Assembly: GCA_023957315.1 (NCBI GenBank)
Contig: JAMLHE010000003.1
Location: 124,001 to 188,000, forward strand
Direction: 5' to 3'
Length of the DNA stretch: 64,000 nt
DNA from: Candidatus Kapaibacterium sp.
GTDB taxonomy: Bacteria; Bacteroidota; Ignavibacteria; Kapaibacteriales; UBA2268
Below are positions 9,776 to 20,789 of the stretch, piece after piece. The number at the start of each line of letters is the position of its first letter. Positions within the stretch are counted from its first letter, which is position 1. The notes below the pieces were generated by a model. That model worked only from the letters and a program-made list of their open reading frames with translations. It had not been told where the DNA came from and did not search any database. The translations under genes were made by a program, and so were the position numbers.

Positions 9776-10578
9776 GGCTTTATTTTCTTGAGTTGATTGC
9801 TCAAATCATATAGTACGAATCCATAATTCGGCTTTATTTTCAAAGCTTCCGCCATATGAAATTTGGCTTCTTCATAGTTTTTCTCCAAAATCTCGAGTTG
9901 TGCCATATATGCATGAAGTTCGGCATCATCAGCCCAATTCAATGCTAAGGAATCGCTTGGCTGATTTTTCTTTTGAATTTCGAAAGCATCACTTAATAGT
10001 CTGCGAGCCTTTTTCTTATCACCTCCGTAAAATGCCGGCAAGTGCATCAAGTGTGTTGCTGCTACAAGATTGATTTTAGTACTTTGCTTTTCAATTTCTG
10101 CAGCATCGTACATCCACGATTTAGCTTTCATCCCCAAGAAAATAGCATTAAGCCCCGAAAGTGATGACCTTTTGCCATATGTAGCCGATAACAAAGCACA
10201 AATTTCCCCGGTACGATTGCTTTTTTCAGCAACATGAAAATTCTCTACTCCTTCAGTGAAAAGCTCGTAGGCGTAGTCCGAATCAATATTATAGTTGATT
10301 TTTCCCAGTATCAGTTTGAGCATTCCTGCATAATAGTTCGCATAATAACCTTTGGGGTGGTGAACAATTTCCGATTCACATTTCTTCAAAATCCTCGTAA
10401 AAGCTGCTGTATCAAATGTGTGATAGTAGTAATCAATACTATCTTTGAGCGATTTCAGCACACTATTTCTCGATTCAAGGTCTTTTTGGGCGATTGCTTG
10501 AGTTGTGTTCAACAAAAAGTAAAAAATGAAAACACAGAAAATCTTTATAAAAAACATTTTTTCTTTGATTAATTTCAT
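9772..10578 (-). CDS. secreted TPR-like protein of unknown function
   Basis: A 268-residue protein starting at the ATG at 10576-10578; an upstream TTG would add three residues. It has a cleavable signal peptide (FFIKIFCVFIFYFLLNTTQAIAQ), then an all-helical body. The C-terminal 70 residues look like one or two tetratricopeptide units (WADDAELHAYMAQLEILEKNYEEAKFHMAEALKIKPNYG). The spacing of Tyr/Ala/Leu throughout supports an alpha-solenoid. I do not recognise a more specific family. It converges on hpt with a 4-base overlap and has its own promoter region shared with the divergent receptor gene at 10684. Probably a periplasmic protein-binding factor. Confidence 0.7.
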   Translation of the reverse strand: MKLIKEKMFFIKIFCVFIFYFLLNTTQAIAQKDLESRNSVLKSLKDSIDYYYHTFDTAAFTRILKKCESEIVHHPKGYYANYYAGMLKLILGKINYNIDSDYAYELFTEGVENFHVAEKSNRTGEICALLSATYGKRSSLSGLNAIFLGMKAKSWMYDAAEIEKQSTKINLVAATHLMHLPAFYGGDKKKARRLLSDAFEIQKKNQPSDSLALNWADDAELHAYMAQLEILEKNYEEAKFHMAEALKIKPNYGFVLYDLSNQLKKIKP

Positions 10579-10683
10579 AATATTCAAATTTAGTCTAAGT
10601 AATTATATGAAAAAAACAATTTTTCTTGTTAATTTGTGGATTGTTTTAAAACCAATAGACGAAAATATTTCGGAGAAGTACCG

Positions 10684-12891
10684 GTGAAATTGACATTTAA
10701 GAGCAAACTCATGATTCTGACTGTCTCGGCAGCATTATCGCCCGTTATTTTGATTTTAATTTTTACAGCACGCTTGCAATTTGAACTGACATCAAGAACG
10801 AAAACCGAACTCGATTCATTATCGAGGGTAAATATCAGTCAAATTTCAAAAGATGCTTATGGAATTATTGAGACGGCGAATGAACTTTTCGTGCAAAAAA
10901 ACAAGGTCGCTTTGAATGTCCTTCGGCAAACGATTAAAAGCGAAGGAGGATTCAATTTCGCTAACCCACTTGTAAAATGGAACGCACTAAATCAATTCAC
11001 CGGAGAAATCACTGAAGTGTCCCTTCCTTCGGTTAACATAGGCTCTAAATGGCTTGGTCAAAACATCTCATTTGACGAGAATACTCATGTGGTAGATATC
11101 GTCACCGAACAGGTTTTGGGAACTGTAACTCTCTTTCAGCGAATTAATGAAAGAGGCGATATGATTCGCGTAGCTACATCTGTCCGAACTCACGATGGCA
11201 AACGCGCCATTGGCACGTTCATTCCGGCTGTCAATCCTGACGGACAAGCAAATCCCGTAATTTCCAAAGTTATGAACGGAGAAGTTTACAATGGTGTTGC
11301 TTTTGTTGTCAACGATTGGTATGTCACAGCATACGAGCCATATTACATAAACGGGCGAATCGAAGGTATGATTTATGTAGGTGAGCGCATTGCCTCAATC
11401 GAATCTATCCGAAAAACAATCATGGATATTAAAGTGGGCAAAACCGGATATGTATTCGTACTCGGGGCGCTCAATCCGCATTACGGAAGATACATAATAT
11501 CCAAAAACGGTGAACGGGATGGCGAAACCATTATAGAGATTACGGACGCAAGTGGAGATAAATTTGTAAAAGACATGGTTGAGAATGCAATGAAACTGAA
11601 TCCGAATGAACTTTTCATTCAAGAGTATGAGTGGCAGGATTTGGGAAGCGATTCGTCGCGTTCGAAGCTTTCGGCTGTATCATATTTTAAACCTTGGGGA
11701 TGGGTTATTGGAGCAGGAGCATTCGAGGATGATTATCACGATTCGCAAAATAGAATCGAAGCTACGATTTCTGATTTGCAAAACATCTATTTGGTGCTGA
11801 TTATTGTGACTTTGCTCATCATATTGATTCTGACAATGTTCTTTGCTAAACGCATGACTCGCCCATTGGGATATATGACTACTTTAGCTTCAAATATAGC
11901 AACAGGCGACATCCACGATGCAAAAATCAATCTGGAAAAACTCAAAAGCACTGCAAAATTTGCTTCCGATAAAAGTAGCAATCTGAAAGATGACATTTAT
12001 AAACTGTACAAATCTTTTGAATCCATGATAAACAATCTTGACTCATTAATCGGTCAAGTACAGCGTTCTGGAATTCAAGTTACCACATCGGCAACTCAAA
12101 TCGCTGCATCGGCTCGGGAACTCGAAGCAACAGTCGCCGAACAAGCTGCATCCACGAAAGAAGTCTCGGCAACAAGCAAGGAAATCACTCAAACTTCATA
12201 TTTATTGGCAAACAAAATCATCAAAGTCAGTACAAATGCAAATGTTACCGCAGATTTGGCTGAAGACGGCAAATCAAGTTTGACAAACATGGAGCAGGCA
12301 ATGAATGATTTGGCAAAAGCTACTAATTCAATCACTTCGAAGCTATCAATAATCAATGATAAAGCAAATAAGATTTCGACAGTTGTTACCACGATTAACA
12401 AAATTTCCGAGCAAACGAATTTACTGTCTTTAAATGCTTCGATTGAAGCCGAAAAAGCAGGTGAATACGGCAAGGGCTTTTCGGTTGTTGCACGAGAAAT
12501 AAGCCGGTTGGCAGACCAAACGGCAGTGTCAACAAAGGATATCGAATACATGGTAAGCGAAATGCAAAGCTCGGTCTCGTCAGGTGTAATGGAAATGGAC
12601 AAATTCGGGCAGGAAGTCAAACGCGGAACAAGTAGCATCGGTGAAATCGGTGAGCAAATGACTTCTATAATCGAAAAAGTGAAGGAATTGATTCCCGAAT
12701 TTGAAAATGTTAGTACCGGAACACAAAATCAATCTAAGAGCGCCGAGCAAATTAGCGAAGCAATGTCCCAATTAAGTATGACAGCTACACAAACTAAGGA
12801 TTCTTTGACAGAATTCAAACGAGCGACAGAAAATTTGAACGATGCAGTAAAAGGCTTGCAAAGTGAAGTATCAAAATTTAAAATAAGTTGA
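10684..12891 (+). CDS. methyl-accepting chemoreceptor with Cache_3-Cache_2-type sensor
   Basis: Transmembrane receptor of the chemosensory cluster, about 735 residues. I start it at the GTG at 10684, which has GGAG eight bases upstream and puts the first membrane helix at residues 8-28; an upstream GTG at 10636 adds 16 residues without a ribosome site. The large periplasmic sensor (about 30-365) has the paired-Cache look, with [11 protein letters not shown] and [19 protein letters not shown]. Second helix near 371-392. The signalling hairpin tip is at about 573-612 ([19 protein letters not shown]...RLADQT). It ends in KFKIS and lacks a CheR-docking pentapeptide. First gene of the Wsp-like cluster, 16 bases before the second receptor. 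Confidence 0.92.
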   Translation: MKLTFKSKLMILTVSAALSPVILILIFTARLQFELTSRTKTELDSLSRVNISQISKDAYGIIETANELFVQKNKVALNVLRQTIKSEGGFNFANPLVKWNALNQFTGEITEVSLPSVNIGSKWLGQNISFDENTHVVDIVTEQVLGTVTLFQRINERGDMIRVATSVRTHDGKRAIGTFIPAVNPDGQANPVISKVMNGEVYNGVAFVVNDWYVTAYEPYYINGRIEGMIYVGERIASIESIRKTIMDIKVGKTGYVFVLGALNPHYGRYIISKNGERDGETIIEITDASGDKFVKDMVENAMKLNPNELFIQEYEWQDLGSDSSRSKLSAVSYFKPWGWVIGAGAFEDDYHDSQNRIEATISDLQNIYLVLIIVTLLIILILTMFFAKRMTRPLGYMTTLASNIATGDIHDAKINLEKLKSTAKFASDKSSNLKDDIYKLYKSFESMINNLDSLIGQVQRSGIQVTTSATQIAASARELEATVAEQAASTKEVSATSKEITQTSYLLANKIIKVSTNANVTADLAEDGKSSLTNMEQAMNDLAKATNSITSKLSIINDKANKISTVVTTINKISEQTNLLSLNASIEAEKAGEYGKGFSVVAREISRLADQTAVSTKDIEYMVSEMQSSVSSGVMEMDKFGQEVKRGTSSIGEIGEQMTSIIEKVKELIPEFENVSTGTQNQSKSAEQISEAMSQLSMTATQTKDSLTEFKRATENLNDAVKGLQSEVSKFKIS

Positions 12892-12907
12892 TAAGGATAA
12901 AAGTGGT

Positions 12908-15022
12908 ATGTTTAAAAATCTGAAAATCTGGGTCAAATTGCTCATTAGCACTCTTGTCTTTATATTGCCGATAGCATCGCTCATGTTCTTTGTCTTTTCA
13001 GCTTACGATACTAACATCGAAAAAGTCAAAATGGAAATTTCCGGAAACATTTTATTAGAACCTGTTGTCGAGACCTTAAGTCAACTTAGTGAGCATAGTA
13101 TTCTGACAATGGCAATAAATGATGACTCCTATCTTGAAATATCAAAAGATCTTAACAAACGCCGAGATTCCCTTTCAAACAAAATTGACCAAAATCTGAA
13201 CAAATTGGACTATTTAATCCACGAACAGGCTAATTACAATAAACTTGCTTATAAATTGCTCAATGACGATTTGCACCGCACATATACGCCGAAATCAATA
13301 CATTCTGAATGGCGAAATCTAAGCGAAATTAGTAAGAGTGCACATTTCAATGAAACATCAAAGCTTTACAACACAATATTTGCCCTGATTAATCAACTAA
13401 CACGATTCGTAGGCGATGAATCGGGTTTGATACTCGACCCTGACCTCGATTCTTATTATTTGATGGATATAACTCTTCTTTCATTGCCCAAATTTAAGAC
13501 AGGATTTTCAAATTACGTGGTATCAGCCTCAGAATTCCTGACTGACCCCGATACAGAACATTCAGGCTATTTGCGATATTTGGCTAATTCATTAACTATT
13601 GATACTGAACACATGCTTTCCGCTTTGAACACTTCAATCCAAAATGATAGCAAATATTACGGTACTAACCCGAATTTGTCGAATGTTTTACGACCTAATT
13701 ACTTAGAATTCAGCAGTAATTTTGAAATTTTGCTCAAACATACCGAGCAATACACTGACCAATCTGTGAGCCTTGTAAACAAAGATGATTTCATGGATTT
13801 GGTACTCAAAGTCACCGAATCAAGTTGGGTCTTTTGGAATTCGACAAATGTGGAATTGAACACACTGCTCAAGCAACGTTTAGACTATTTTGTAGAGCGG
13901 AGATTAGTGGCATTTGCAGTTACGGGTTTAGCATTAACAATAGCAATCGTGTTGGTTGTGATGATTTCCCTTCAAATTGCTTTCCATATCAAAGTAGTTA
14001 CTGAAATAACGGAACTCATTGCCAAAGGTGACATTTCTGCCGCTGTGTATGAAATTAATGACCCGAAACGAATCGGAATGTTCAAGAAGTATTTAGAAGA
14101 TAAAGCTGATATCCGTGATGAAATTTTAAAATTATTTCGTGCAATTCGCCAAATGACAATCAATTTGGGCTCATTACTCACGCAAGTTAAAAGTTCAGCT
14201 GATTTAGTGTCTGAATCAACAGGCAACATTACGTCGTCAGCAAAGGAAATTGAAACGATTGTAGCCGAGCAAGCCGCATTGACTAATCAAGTGAGTTCAT
14301 TGAGCAACGAAATTGCCGATGCTTCTGAAAATTTGACAGTTCAAACCGATTATTTGAACAAAATGGCGAAGCAAACTTCTGAATTTGCTGAAGAAGGATT
14401 CGAAAATTTGAACCAATTGAAAACAAATATGTCATCGCTGACCGAATCTTCAACTGATATTTCGGAAAAACTTGAGACAATCAAATCCAGAGCTACAAAC
14501 ATCAGTTCGGTAATCACAACGATTACAAAAGTGGCAAATCAGACAAATTTGGTATCTCTAAATGCCTCGATTGAAGCCGAGCGAGCAGGCGCTTTCGGAA
14601 CCGGGTTTGCCGTTGTAGCACGTGAAATTCGCCGTCTCGCAGACCAAACTGCAATAGCTGCACTCGAAATTGAAGATATGATTACAGAAATGCAAATTGC
14701 CGTCAAAGAAGGTTCCGATTCGATTATCAAATATACTGAACAAACTAAAAGCGGCACTGATAAAGCTACCGAATTGATATCTACATTAGGTGAATTGATT
14801 TCGAGTGCCAATAAATTGCCCGAAGTTATAGCAAATGTGTATGATTCGACTACAAAACAATCACGAAATTCAAAGGAAATCAACTCATCAATGAAAGAAT
14901 TGAACAATGCAGCAAAATTTACGCGAGATTCCATAATGGAATTTAACAACGCAACCGGACAACTGAATCACGCTGTAGTTGGCTTGAACAAAGAATTGAA
15001 AAAATTTACGATTAAAGGGTAA
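12908..15022 (+). CDS. methyl-accepting chemoreceptor with helical-bundle-like sensor
   Basis: Second receptor, 704 residues, start preceded by AAGGAT. Membrane helices lie near residues 12-30 and 333-358. The roughly 300-residue periplasmic part is helical, with no Cache signature, and probably a four-helix or longer bundle as in WspA-like receptors. A short HAMP-like region leads into the coiled coil, whose tip is [17 protein letters not shown]...IRRLADQTA at about 541-580. It ends in KFTIKG with no pentapeptide. The tip sequence matches the first receptor closely, so both probably join the same array. It ends 5 bases before cheW. Confidence 0.92.
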   Translation: MFKNLKIWVKLLISTLVFILPIASLMFFVFSAYDTNIEKVKMEISGNILLEPVVETLSQLSEHSILTMAINDDSYLEISKDLNKRRDSLSNKIDQNLNKLDYLIHEQANYNKLAYKLLNDDLHRTYTPKSIHSEWRNLSEISKSAHFNETSKLYNTIFALINQLTRFVGDESGLILDPDLDSYYLMDITLLSLPKFKTGFSNYVVSASEFLTDPDTEHSGYLRYLANSLTIDTEHMLSALNTSIQNDSKYYGTNPNLSNVLRPNYLEFSSNFEILLKHTEQYTDQSVSLVNKDDFMDLVLKVTESSWVFWNSTNVELNTLLKQRLDYFVERRLVAFAVTGLALTIAIVLVVMISLQIAFHIKVVTEITELIAKGDISAAVYEINDPKRIGMFKKYLEDKADIRDEILKLFRAIRQMTINLGSLLTQVKSSADLVSESTGNITSSAKEIETIVAEQAALTNQVSSLSNEIADASENLTVQTDYLNKMAKQTSEFAEEGFENLNQLKTNMSSLTESSTDISEKLETIKSRATNISSVITTITKVANQTNLVSLNASIEAERAGAFGTGFAVVAREIRRLADQTAIAALEIEDMITEMQIAVKEGSDSIIKYTEQTKSGTDKATELISTLGELISSANKLPEVIANVYDSTTKQSRNSKEINSSMKELNNAAKFTRDSIMEFNNATGQLNHAVVGLNKELKKFTIKG

Positions 15023-15027
15023 TTCTT

Positions 15028-15459
15028 ATGATGATATTGCCTTTCACAATTGATGATTCGAGGTATTGCATCAATATAGACAATGTAGTCGAAGTTATCC
15101 CTTTTGTCAAAATAACCCCTATTCCCAAGTCTTCCGAGCATCTTAAAGGGTTGATTAACTTCAGAGGCTCGCTAATTCCTGTATTCGATTTGGCATATTA
15201 TCTCAAACAGCATTACACAAATATCTACTTGAGCACTCGAATTATCGTCGTAAGAGACACGGAAATCCCTGAAATCGAATTCGGAATAATTTCGGAGGAA
15301 GTTTCGGAAACATTTAGTCTTGATTCTAATTATCAAGAGGAAAAAATCAATAGCTACACTGCTCATCCATTTATTGATGAGGTGTTTTTGATAGATTTTG
15401 AAATGGTGCATTTAGTCAATTTGAAAAAGTTAATTACCACAATTGAAAATTATTTATAA
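15028..15459 (+). CDS. cheW: CheW coupling protein (WspB position)
   Basis: Adaptor linking receptors to the CheA kinase. The 143-residue product is a single CheW domain: FTIDDSRYCINIDNVVEVIP at the start, then the conserved HLKGLINFRGSLIPVFDL strand pair at about residues 43-60. It is slightly short and the C-terminal half is diverged, as is usual for the WspB-type adaptor. It starts 5 bases after the second receptor and precedes cheR, which is the Wsp order. Confidence 0.88.
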   Translation: MMILPFTIDDSRYCINIDNVVEVIPFVKITPIPKSSEHLKGLINFRGSLIPVFDLAYYLKQHYTNIYLSTRIIVVRDTEIPEIEFGIISEEVSETFSLDSNYQEEKINSYTAHPFIDEVFLIDFEMVHLVNLKKLITTIENYL

Positions 15460-15489
15460 TTTTATTTCATTTCAAACGATTTTACAATT

Positions 15490-16731
15490 ATGACTGATTT
15501 CGGCGAAATAATCAAATATATAGAAAGTGAGATGGGCATTGATACCGACTCAATTGGTATCATTTCTGTAGCAAGTGCCATCAACAAACACGTCAGTCAA
15601 GCAGAATTAGACAATCAAAAGTTTGCTCATCTGATGTCGGATAGCAACAGAGTTCAAGATTTAATCAACGACCTAACAGTAGCAGAGACTTGGTTTTTCC
15701 GAGATTCAGAATGTTTCAAATTTCTCAAGCAAGAATTATCTAATCAAAGATTCAAATACACATCATCCAATAAATTGCGAATACTTTCCGCCCCGAGTTC
15801 GACCGGCGAAGAACCCTATTCGATTGCAATGCTATTGATAGACCTTGGCTTCAAAACTACGGAATTTGACATTGTAGCTGTGGACATCAATCCTGTATCG
15901 CTGAATAAAGCAAGAAACGGAATTTATGGCAGAACATCATTCCGGAGCGATTTCGCAAATTTCAAACAAAGGTACTTTGAACCAACGAATGATAATAATT
16001 TTACAATTGATAGTAGAATCAAATCAATTCCTGACTTCAGACAAGCAAATATTGTAAAAAGCAATTTCTTAGCAAACGAAGCAAAATTTGATTATATATT
16101 TTGTAAAAATTTGTTGATATATTTGAATGTCGAAGCTCGTAATGCAGTTTTGCAAAACATCAATAGGTTGCTCCGCAGCGAAGGTGTTTTGTTTGCAGGT
16201 TTGTCTGAAACTGCTTATTTCACGCGTAATCACTTCGAGCATGTCCAACATGACATGGCTTTCGCTTGTAAACAAATCGTTCATTCAAATACTTCCGAGC
16301 CGACTTTATTTACAAAATCCAACATCAAAACTACTGAAAAAGCGACGCCTAAAACAACTAAAATGATTCCGAAAATTTCTGAAAAACAACATCATCAGAG
16401 TCAGGGTGAAAATAAAGACGAGCTTTACGAACAACTCAAAATTTTAGCAAATCAAGGTTCATACATTGATGCCGAGCAAATTTGCAATGAACTGCTAATT
16501 AGCGACAATGGAGACTATCGGGCTTTATATGTGATGGGATTAATTAGCAATGCTTCAGGCAAAATCAGCGAAGCAAAAGATTATTTTCATAAAGTGCTAT
16601 ATTTGCATCCTGACCATTACGAGTCCTTAGTTCATACGAGCTTGATTTACGAAAGCAGTGGCGAACACGAACTAGCAAATATTTATAGAGAGCGGGCTGA
16701 ACGCGTATTTATAAAACAAAGTAATTCTTAG
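15490..16731 (+). CDS. cheR: CheR-type receptor methyltransferase with C-terminal TPR (WspC-like)
   Basis: SAM-dependent methyltransferase that methylates glutamates on the receptors. In 413 residues it has the CheR N-terminal helical part, the SAM-binding LRILSAPSSTGEEPYSIAML motif around residues 95-120, and FDYIFCKNLLIYL near 205. A low-complexity Lys/Thr linker at about 275-305 joins a C-terminal TPR section (about 310-410; ALYVMGLISNASGKISEAKDYF). CheR fused to TPRs is the WspC architecture and suits receptors that lack a tethering pentapeptide, as here. Starts 30 bases after cheW and ends 2 bases before the next gene. Confidence 0.92.
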   Translation: MTDFGEIIKYIESEMGIDTDSIGIISVASAINKHVSQAELDNQKFAHLMSDSNRVQDLINDLTVAETWFFRDSECFKFLKQELSNQRFKYTSSNKLRILSAPSSTGEEPYSIAMLLIDLGFKTTEFDIVAVDINPVSLNKARNGIYGRTSFRSDFANFKQRYFEPTNDNNFTIDSRIKSIPDFRQANIVKSNFLANEAKFDYIFCKNLLIYLNVEARNAVLQNINRLLRSEGVLFAGLSETAYFTRNHFEHVQHDMAFACKQIVHSNTSEPTLFTKSNIKTTEKATPKTTKMIPKISEKQHHQSQGENKDELYEQLKILANQGSYIDAEQICNELLISDNGDYRALYVMGLISNASGKISEAKDYFHKVLYLHPDHYESLVHTSLIYESSGEHELANIYRERAERVFIKQSNS

Positions 16732-16733
16732 TG

Positions 16734-17420
16734 ATGGCAAATTTAGAAAAAATAATTTCGGACAAGGGACCAAAATGCTGGAACAGAATCGGTATTTACG
16801 GAGATAATTCGTGTGATTTGCTAGCAAATTATGACCATTGCAAAAACTGCCTCGTTTATACAGAGGGTGGTAGAAAGCTGTTTAAGCGTGAAATACCAGA
16901 AGAATTGATTGACGAATGGACAGAACAAATCAGCTCGCCTAAGGAAATCGAGTCTGAATCGAAGGAATCATTGATAGTGTTCAGAATTGCAGATGAATGG
17001 CTCGCCGTAAAAACAGTTTGTTTCAAAGAGGCAGTGGATTCTAAATTTGTTCATTACGTTCCGGGAAGAACGAACGATTACCTTTTGGGATTGACTAACG
17101 TAAACGGTGAACTACTCTTGTGCATCTCATTATCTGCGTTTTTGAGTCTGAATCGAGTTAAACCTTTAGAAAACGGTGATTCCAAAAAATATAAATTGCT
17201 TTTGGTCTTAGAAACTTCCGGAGATAGCTTTGTGATTCCGGTTGACGAACATTACGGGGTATTCAAATCCGATACACAGCACTACACAAAGGCACCCGCA
17301 ACAATCACAAAATCGGAAACAACTTTGACATCAAATACATTTGAAATTGAGGATAAAACCGTCAGTATTATTGATACAAACAGATTGTATGATATGATTA
17401 ATTCAAAATTGAAATGGTGA
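16734..17420 (+). CDS. cheW: CheW-like protein with N-terminal Cys motif (WspD-like)
   Basis: Second adaptor, 228 residues, ATG 2 bases after the cheR stop. The C-terminal 150 residues are a CheW domain (FRIADEWLAVKTVCFKEAVDS, then YLLGLTNVNGELLLCISLSAFL). The first 40 residues carry CWNRIGIYGDNSC and HCKNC, that is Cys15, Cys27, His35, Cys36 and Cys39. From family knowledge this CW-x-RIG-x2-GD-x-SC...HC-x-NC pattern marks WspD-type CheW proteins; its role (metal or redox) is not established as far as I know. Its place between CheR-TPR and CheA-REC is also that of wspD. Confidence 0.88.
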   Translation: MANLEKIISDKGPKCWNRIGIYGDNSCDLLANYDHCKNCLVYTEGGRKLFKREIPEELIDEWTEQISSPKEIESESKESLIVFRIADEWLAVKTVCFKEAVDSKFVHYVPGRTNDYLLGLTNVNGELLLCISLSAFLSLNRVKPLENGDSKKYKLLLVLETSGDSFVIPVDEHYGVFKSDTQHYTKAPATITKSETTLTSNTFEIEDKTVSIIDTNRLYDMINSKLKW

Positions 17421-17426
17421 TGACAA

Positions 17427-19772
17427 ATGTCAAATGAAATAGACATGGAAATGCTGGATTTGTTCCGGCTTGAGTTGGAATCCCATACCAAAACTTTGGA
17501 AATTGGATTAATCAATCTCGAAAAGAACAGTTCGCCGCAAAACGTAGAACCACTGATGCGCGCAGCACACTCAATCAAAGGTGCAGCACGAATTGTCGGT
17601 TTGGATAAAGCTGTTGATTTGGCGCATTCGATGGAGGACATCCTCGATGCAGTGATGAAAAAGAAGCGTGTGATTGATTCCGCCGATATTGAAGTCCTTT
17701 TGGAATGCAATGATTTTTATACATCACTTCTAAATTATGAAATTGCCGAAATTCCTAATGTTTTGAATAATTCAACGAACAAAATCAAAAGCCTGATTGA
17801 TAGTTTAAATGCCTTGCCTGTAAAAGAATTTGGTAGCGAAAAGCCCAAAACAAACGGTTCTCATAAAGCGCACGATAGCATCGCACCTACAAACGGCTCA
17901 AATAAAATTGAACCAAAAGAAGCAATTGAAATAGTCGAAAATAAAAGCATCGAAGTTGTTCAAACACAGAGCGAGGAAATTGAAGCTGCCGCCGCGAAGG
18001 ATGAACAGATTGACGCAAATGCCAAAAAGACTGACGATAGATTCGTGCGGGTTTTGTCTGATAGGTTGAACAAAATACTTGGTCTGACAGGCGAAATATT
18101 GGTCCAAACAAAATTGCTCCGCCCATTCGGAAATGAGCTTCAAATATTGAAAAACGGAATTATTGAGTTGAATACGCTGAAGGAATCAATTTATCAAGAA
18201 CTTCAACCATATAATATTTCCGAAGAGATTAACGAAAATTTCCGTGACGCTTCAAAACGAATGGATATGTTGTTGAGTGAATTGCGTGATTATATTGATG
18301 ATTTCGACCAATTTTCTCGCCGATTGGAAATTCTCACAGACAGGCTTTATAATGAAGCGATAGACACTCGAATGAAGCCTTTTTCCGAAGGACTTGCAGG
18401 ATTTCCGAGACTTGTGCGGGATATTTCCAAAAAGCTTGGTAAAAAAGTAGAATTTAAAATTCGAGGCGAAAGCACCAGAGTTGACCGCGATATTCTCGAG
18501 AAACTCGAAGCTCCGCTCAATCACCTAATCCGAAATGCTATAGACCATGGTATTGAAATGCCGGATGAAAGAGCATCAAAATCTAAAAATGAAACGGGGA
18601 CAATTACGCTGGAAGCAAGGCATTTGTCGGGTATGTTGATGGTCTTTATCGAAGACGATGGCAAAGGCATGGACCCCGAGTATATCCGCAAAAAAATTGT
18701 TGACAAAGGATTTACAACAGCTGAAATGGCTCAGTTCATGACAAAATCCGAATTATTCGACTTCTTGTTTTTGCCCGGATTTTCAACTGCTACTGAAGTT
18801 ACCGAAATTTCAGGACGCGGTGTCGGGCTCGATGTTGTGTTTTCGATGGTTCATGAAGTTGGCGGCATGATTCGCGTTGATTCGGAGCCAAACAAAGGAA
18901 CCATTTTCCAACTCCAATTGCCTTTGACATTGTCGGTTTTGAGGTCATTATTGGTGGAAATTTCAGGTGAACCTTATGCTATCCCGCTTTCAAGAATCGA
19001 ACGAATAGTGCATCTTTCAACATCTGAACTGAAAAAAGCGGAAAATCATTATTATTGCGAACTTGAAGGTGAAAACATCGGGATTGTTGATGCTTCGCAA
19101 ATTTTCGGAATACAAAGAGTCAAAACCGAAAGAATTAAATATCCAATTGTTGTTGTAAGCGATAGATTGAGCAAATTCGGGATGTCTGTGGATAGATTCA
19201 TAAGCCAGACAGATTTAGTGGTTATTCCAATCAACAAAAAGTTAGGGCGAATCCAAAACATCAGTTCAGGAGCAATCTTAGAGGACGGAACTCCTGTTTT
19301 GATTACGGATGTTGATGATTTGGTCAGGTCTATAGATGTAATTATCAAATCCGGGAAATTGGAAAAAGCCGACATCAATCCCCAAAAAGGCGACAAGAAA
19401 CTAAAGCATATTCTCGTGGTAGATGATTCGATAACAGTTCGTGAAGTTGAGCGCAAACTTCTCGAGAACAAAGGCTTTAAAGTTACTGTTGCCGTTGATG
19501 GCATTGATGGTTGGAATACTTTGCATCGCGATAACTACGACTTGGTGATTTCGGACATTGATATGCCGCGGATGAATGGAATCGAAATGGTCAAAAGAAT
19601 CAAAAACGATATTAAATATCGCGATTTGCCAATTATGATTGTATCATACAAAGACCGAGAAGATGATAAAAAAGCCGGGCTTTCTGCGGGAGCTTCATAT
19701 TATTTGACCAAAAGCAGTTTTCATGATAACACTTTACTTAATGCCGTTTACGATTTGATAGGGACACCTTAA
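17427..19772 (+). CDS. cheA: hybrid CheA kinase with C-terminal receiver (WspE-like)
   Basis: Histidine kinase of the array, 781 residues. Domains in order: Hpt with phospho-His48 (AAHSIKGAAR), a variable acidic linker at about 135-205, dimerisation helices, the ATPase domain (NHLIRNAIDHGIE, DDGKGM, GRGVGLDVV), a CheW-like domain, and a receiver at about 655-781 with acceptor Asp710 in SDIDMPRMNG. CheA fused to a receiver is the WspE form. All catalytic motifs look intact. It starts 6 bases after the WspD-like gene. Likely phosphorylates its own receiver, used as a sink or modulator, and the REC-PP2C output protein. Confidence 0.94.
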   Translation: MSNEIDMEMLDLFRLELESHTKTLEIGLINLEKNSSPQNVEPLMRAAHSIKGAARIVGLDKAVDLAHSMEDILDAVMKKKRVIDSADIEVLLECNDFYTSLLNYEIAEIPNVLNNSTNKIKSLIDSLNALPVKEFGSEKPKTNGSHKAHDSIAPTNGSNKIEPKEAIEIVENKSIEVVQTQSEEIEAAAAKDEQIDANAKKTDDRFVRVLSDRLNKILGLTGEILVQTKLLRPFGNELQILKNGIIELNTLKESIYQELQPYNISEEINENFRDASKRMDMLLSELRDYIDDFDQFSRRLEILTDRLYNEAIDTRMKPFSEGLAGFPRLVRDISKKLGKKVEFKIRGESTRVDRDILEKLEAPLNHLIRNAIDHGIEMPDERASKSKNETGTITLEARHLSGMLMVFIEDDGKGMDPEYIRKKIVDKGFTTAEMAQFMTKSELFDFLFLPGFSTATEVTEISGRGVGLDVVFSMVHEVGGMIRVDSEPNKGTIFQLQLPLTLSVLRSLLVEISGEPYAIPLSRIERIVHLSTSELKKAENHYYCELEGENIGIVDASQIFGIQRVKTERIKYPIVVVSDRLSKFGMSVDRFISQTDLVVIPINKKLGRIQNISSGAILEDGTPVLITDVDDLVRSIDVIIKSGKLEKADINPQKGDKKLKHILVVDDSITVREVERKLLENKGFKVTVAVDGIDGWNTLHRDNYDLVISDIDMPRMNGIEMVKRIKNDIKYRDLPIMIVSYKDREDDKKAGLSAGASYYLTKSSFHDNTLLNAVYDLIGTP

Positions 19773-19775
19773 GAA

Positions 19776-20777
19776 ATGAGAATAGCCATTGTCAATGACT
19801 TATTGATTGAAATTGAAATACTCCGAAAAGTTATAAAATCCATAGACGCTACTGAAATTGTTTGGACTGCCACCAATGGAGCCGAAGCAATTGAAAAACT
19901 CAATGCCGACAAACCGGATTTGATTTTGATGAATCTCATGATGCCGGTAATGGATGGTGCGACTGCAACTAAAATCATTATGGAAAGCAATCCATGTTCG
20001 ATTATGATTGTGACTACCTCGCTGAATACTAATCGCACTAAAGTTTTCGATGCGATGGGTTACGGTGCTTTAGATGTTGTTGCAACTCCTGTATTGGATG
20101 AAGCAGGTAATCTGATTGGTGGAGATAATTTAGTAAAAAAAATCAAAACAATCAGGAAATTAATCAGCTATACTTCGCAATTTGAGAAAAAGCAAAGTGC
20201 AAGCTATTCCGGTAATAAAGTAAATATGGTTGCTATCGGCTCATCAACAGGCGGTCCGAAAGCTCTGACAGGGATTTTGTCCAATTTACCGGCAAATTTA
20301 AACGCAGCAATCGTTATCGTTCAACATGTGGATAGCAAATTTGCTGACGGATTAGCCGAATGGTTGAATAAATATTCAGAATTGCCTGTCGAAATCGCCG
20401 TTGCTAAAACAAAGCCAATCAATGGGCGCGTTTACATAGCAGGAACAAACGACCATTTGATTATTGACCCGTTGGGATATTTCGAATACACACCCGAGCC
20501 GATAAATTACCATTACAGACCCTCAGTTGACCGCTTTTTCGAATCCATCAATGATAATTGGGTTGGAACAGGAATTGCTGTGGTATTGACCGGAATGGGC
20601 AATGATGGTGCCAAGGGATTGCTAAAATTGAAAAAAGCCGGTTGGCTGACAATCGCTCAAGATGAGTCAAGTTCGGTCGTTTATGGTATGCCGAAAGTCG
20701 CTGCTGAATTAGATGCTGCAATGGAAATTTTAAATCCGGCTGAAATCGCCGACAAAATAAAGAGAACTATTATATAA
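19776..20777 (+). CDS. cheB: CheB-type receptor methylesterase (WspF-like) lacking the phospho-acceptor Asp
   Basis: Removes methyl groups from receptor glutamates and resets sensitivity. The 333-residue protein has a receiver domain (1-120) that begins MRIAIVND as WspF does, then the esterase domain with Ser157 (GSSTGG), His184 (VQHVD) and Asp277 (GMGNDG), so the catalytic triad is complete. The receiver is unusual: the expected LMDLxMPVMDG reads LMNLMMPVMDG, placing Asn53 (codon AAT at 19932-19934) where the phosphate-accepting Asp should be. The esterase may therefore not be controlled by phosphorylation. Starts 3 bases after cheA. Confidence 0.93.
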   Translation: MRIAIVNDLLIEIEILRKVIKSIDATEIVWTATNGAEAIEKLNADKPDLILMNLMMPVMDGATATKIIMESNPCSIMIVTTSLNTNRTKVFDAMGYGALDVVATPVLDEAGNLIGGDNLVKKIKTIRKLISYTSQFEKKQSASYSGNKVNMVAIGSSTGGPKALTGILSNLPANLNAAIVIVQHVDSKFADGLAEWLNKYSELPVEIAVAKTKPINGRVYIAGTNDHLIIDPLGYFEYTPEPINYHYRPSVDRFFESINDNWVGTGIAVVLTGMGNDGAKGLLKLKKAGWLTIAQDESSSVVYGMPKVAAELDAAMEILNPAEIADKIKRTII

Positions 20778-20789
20778 TAAGGATAAATT

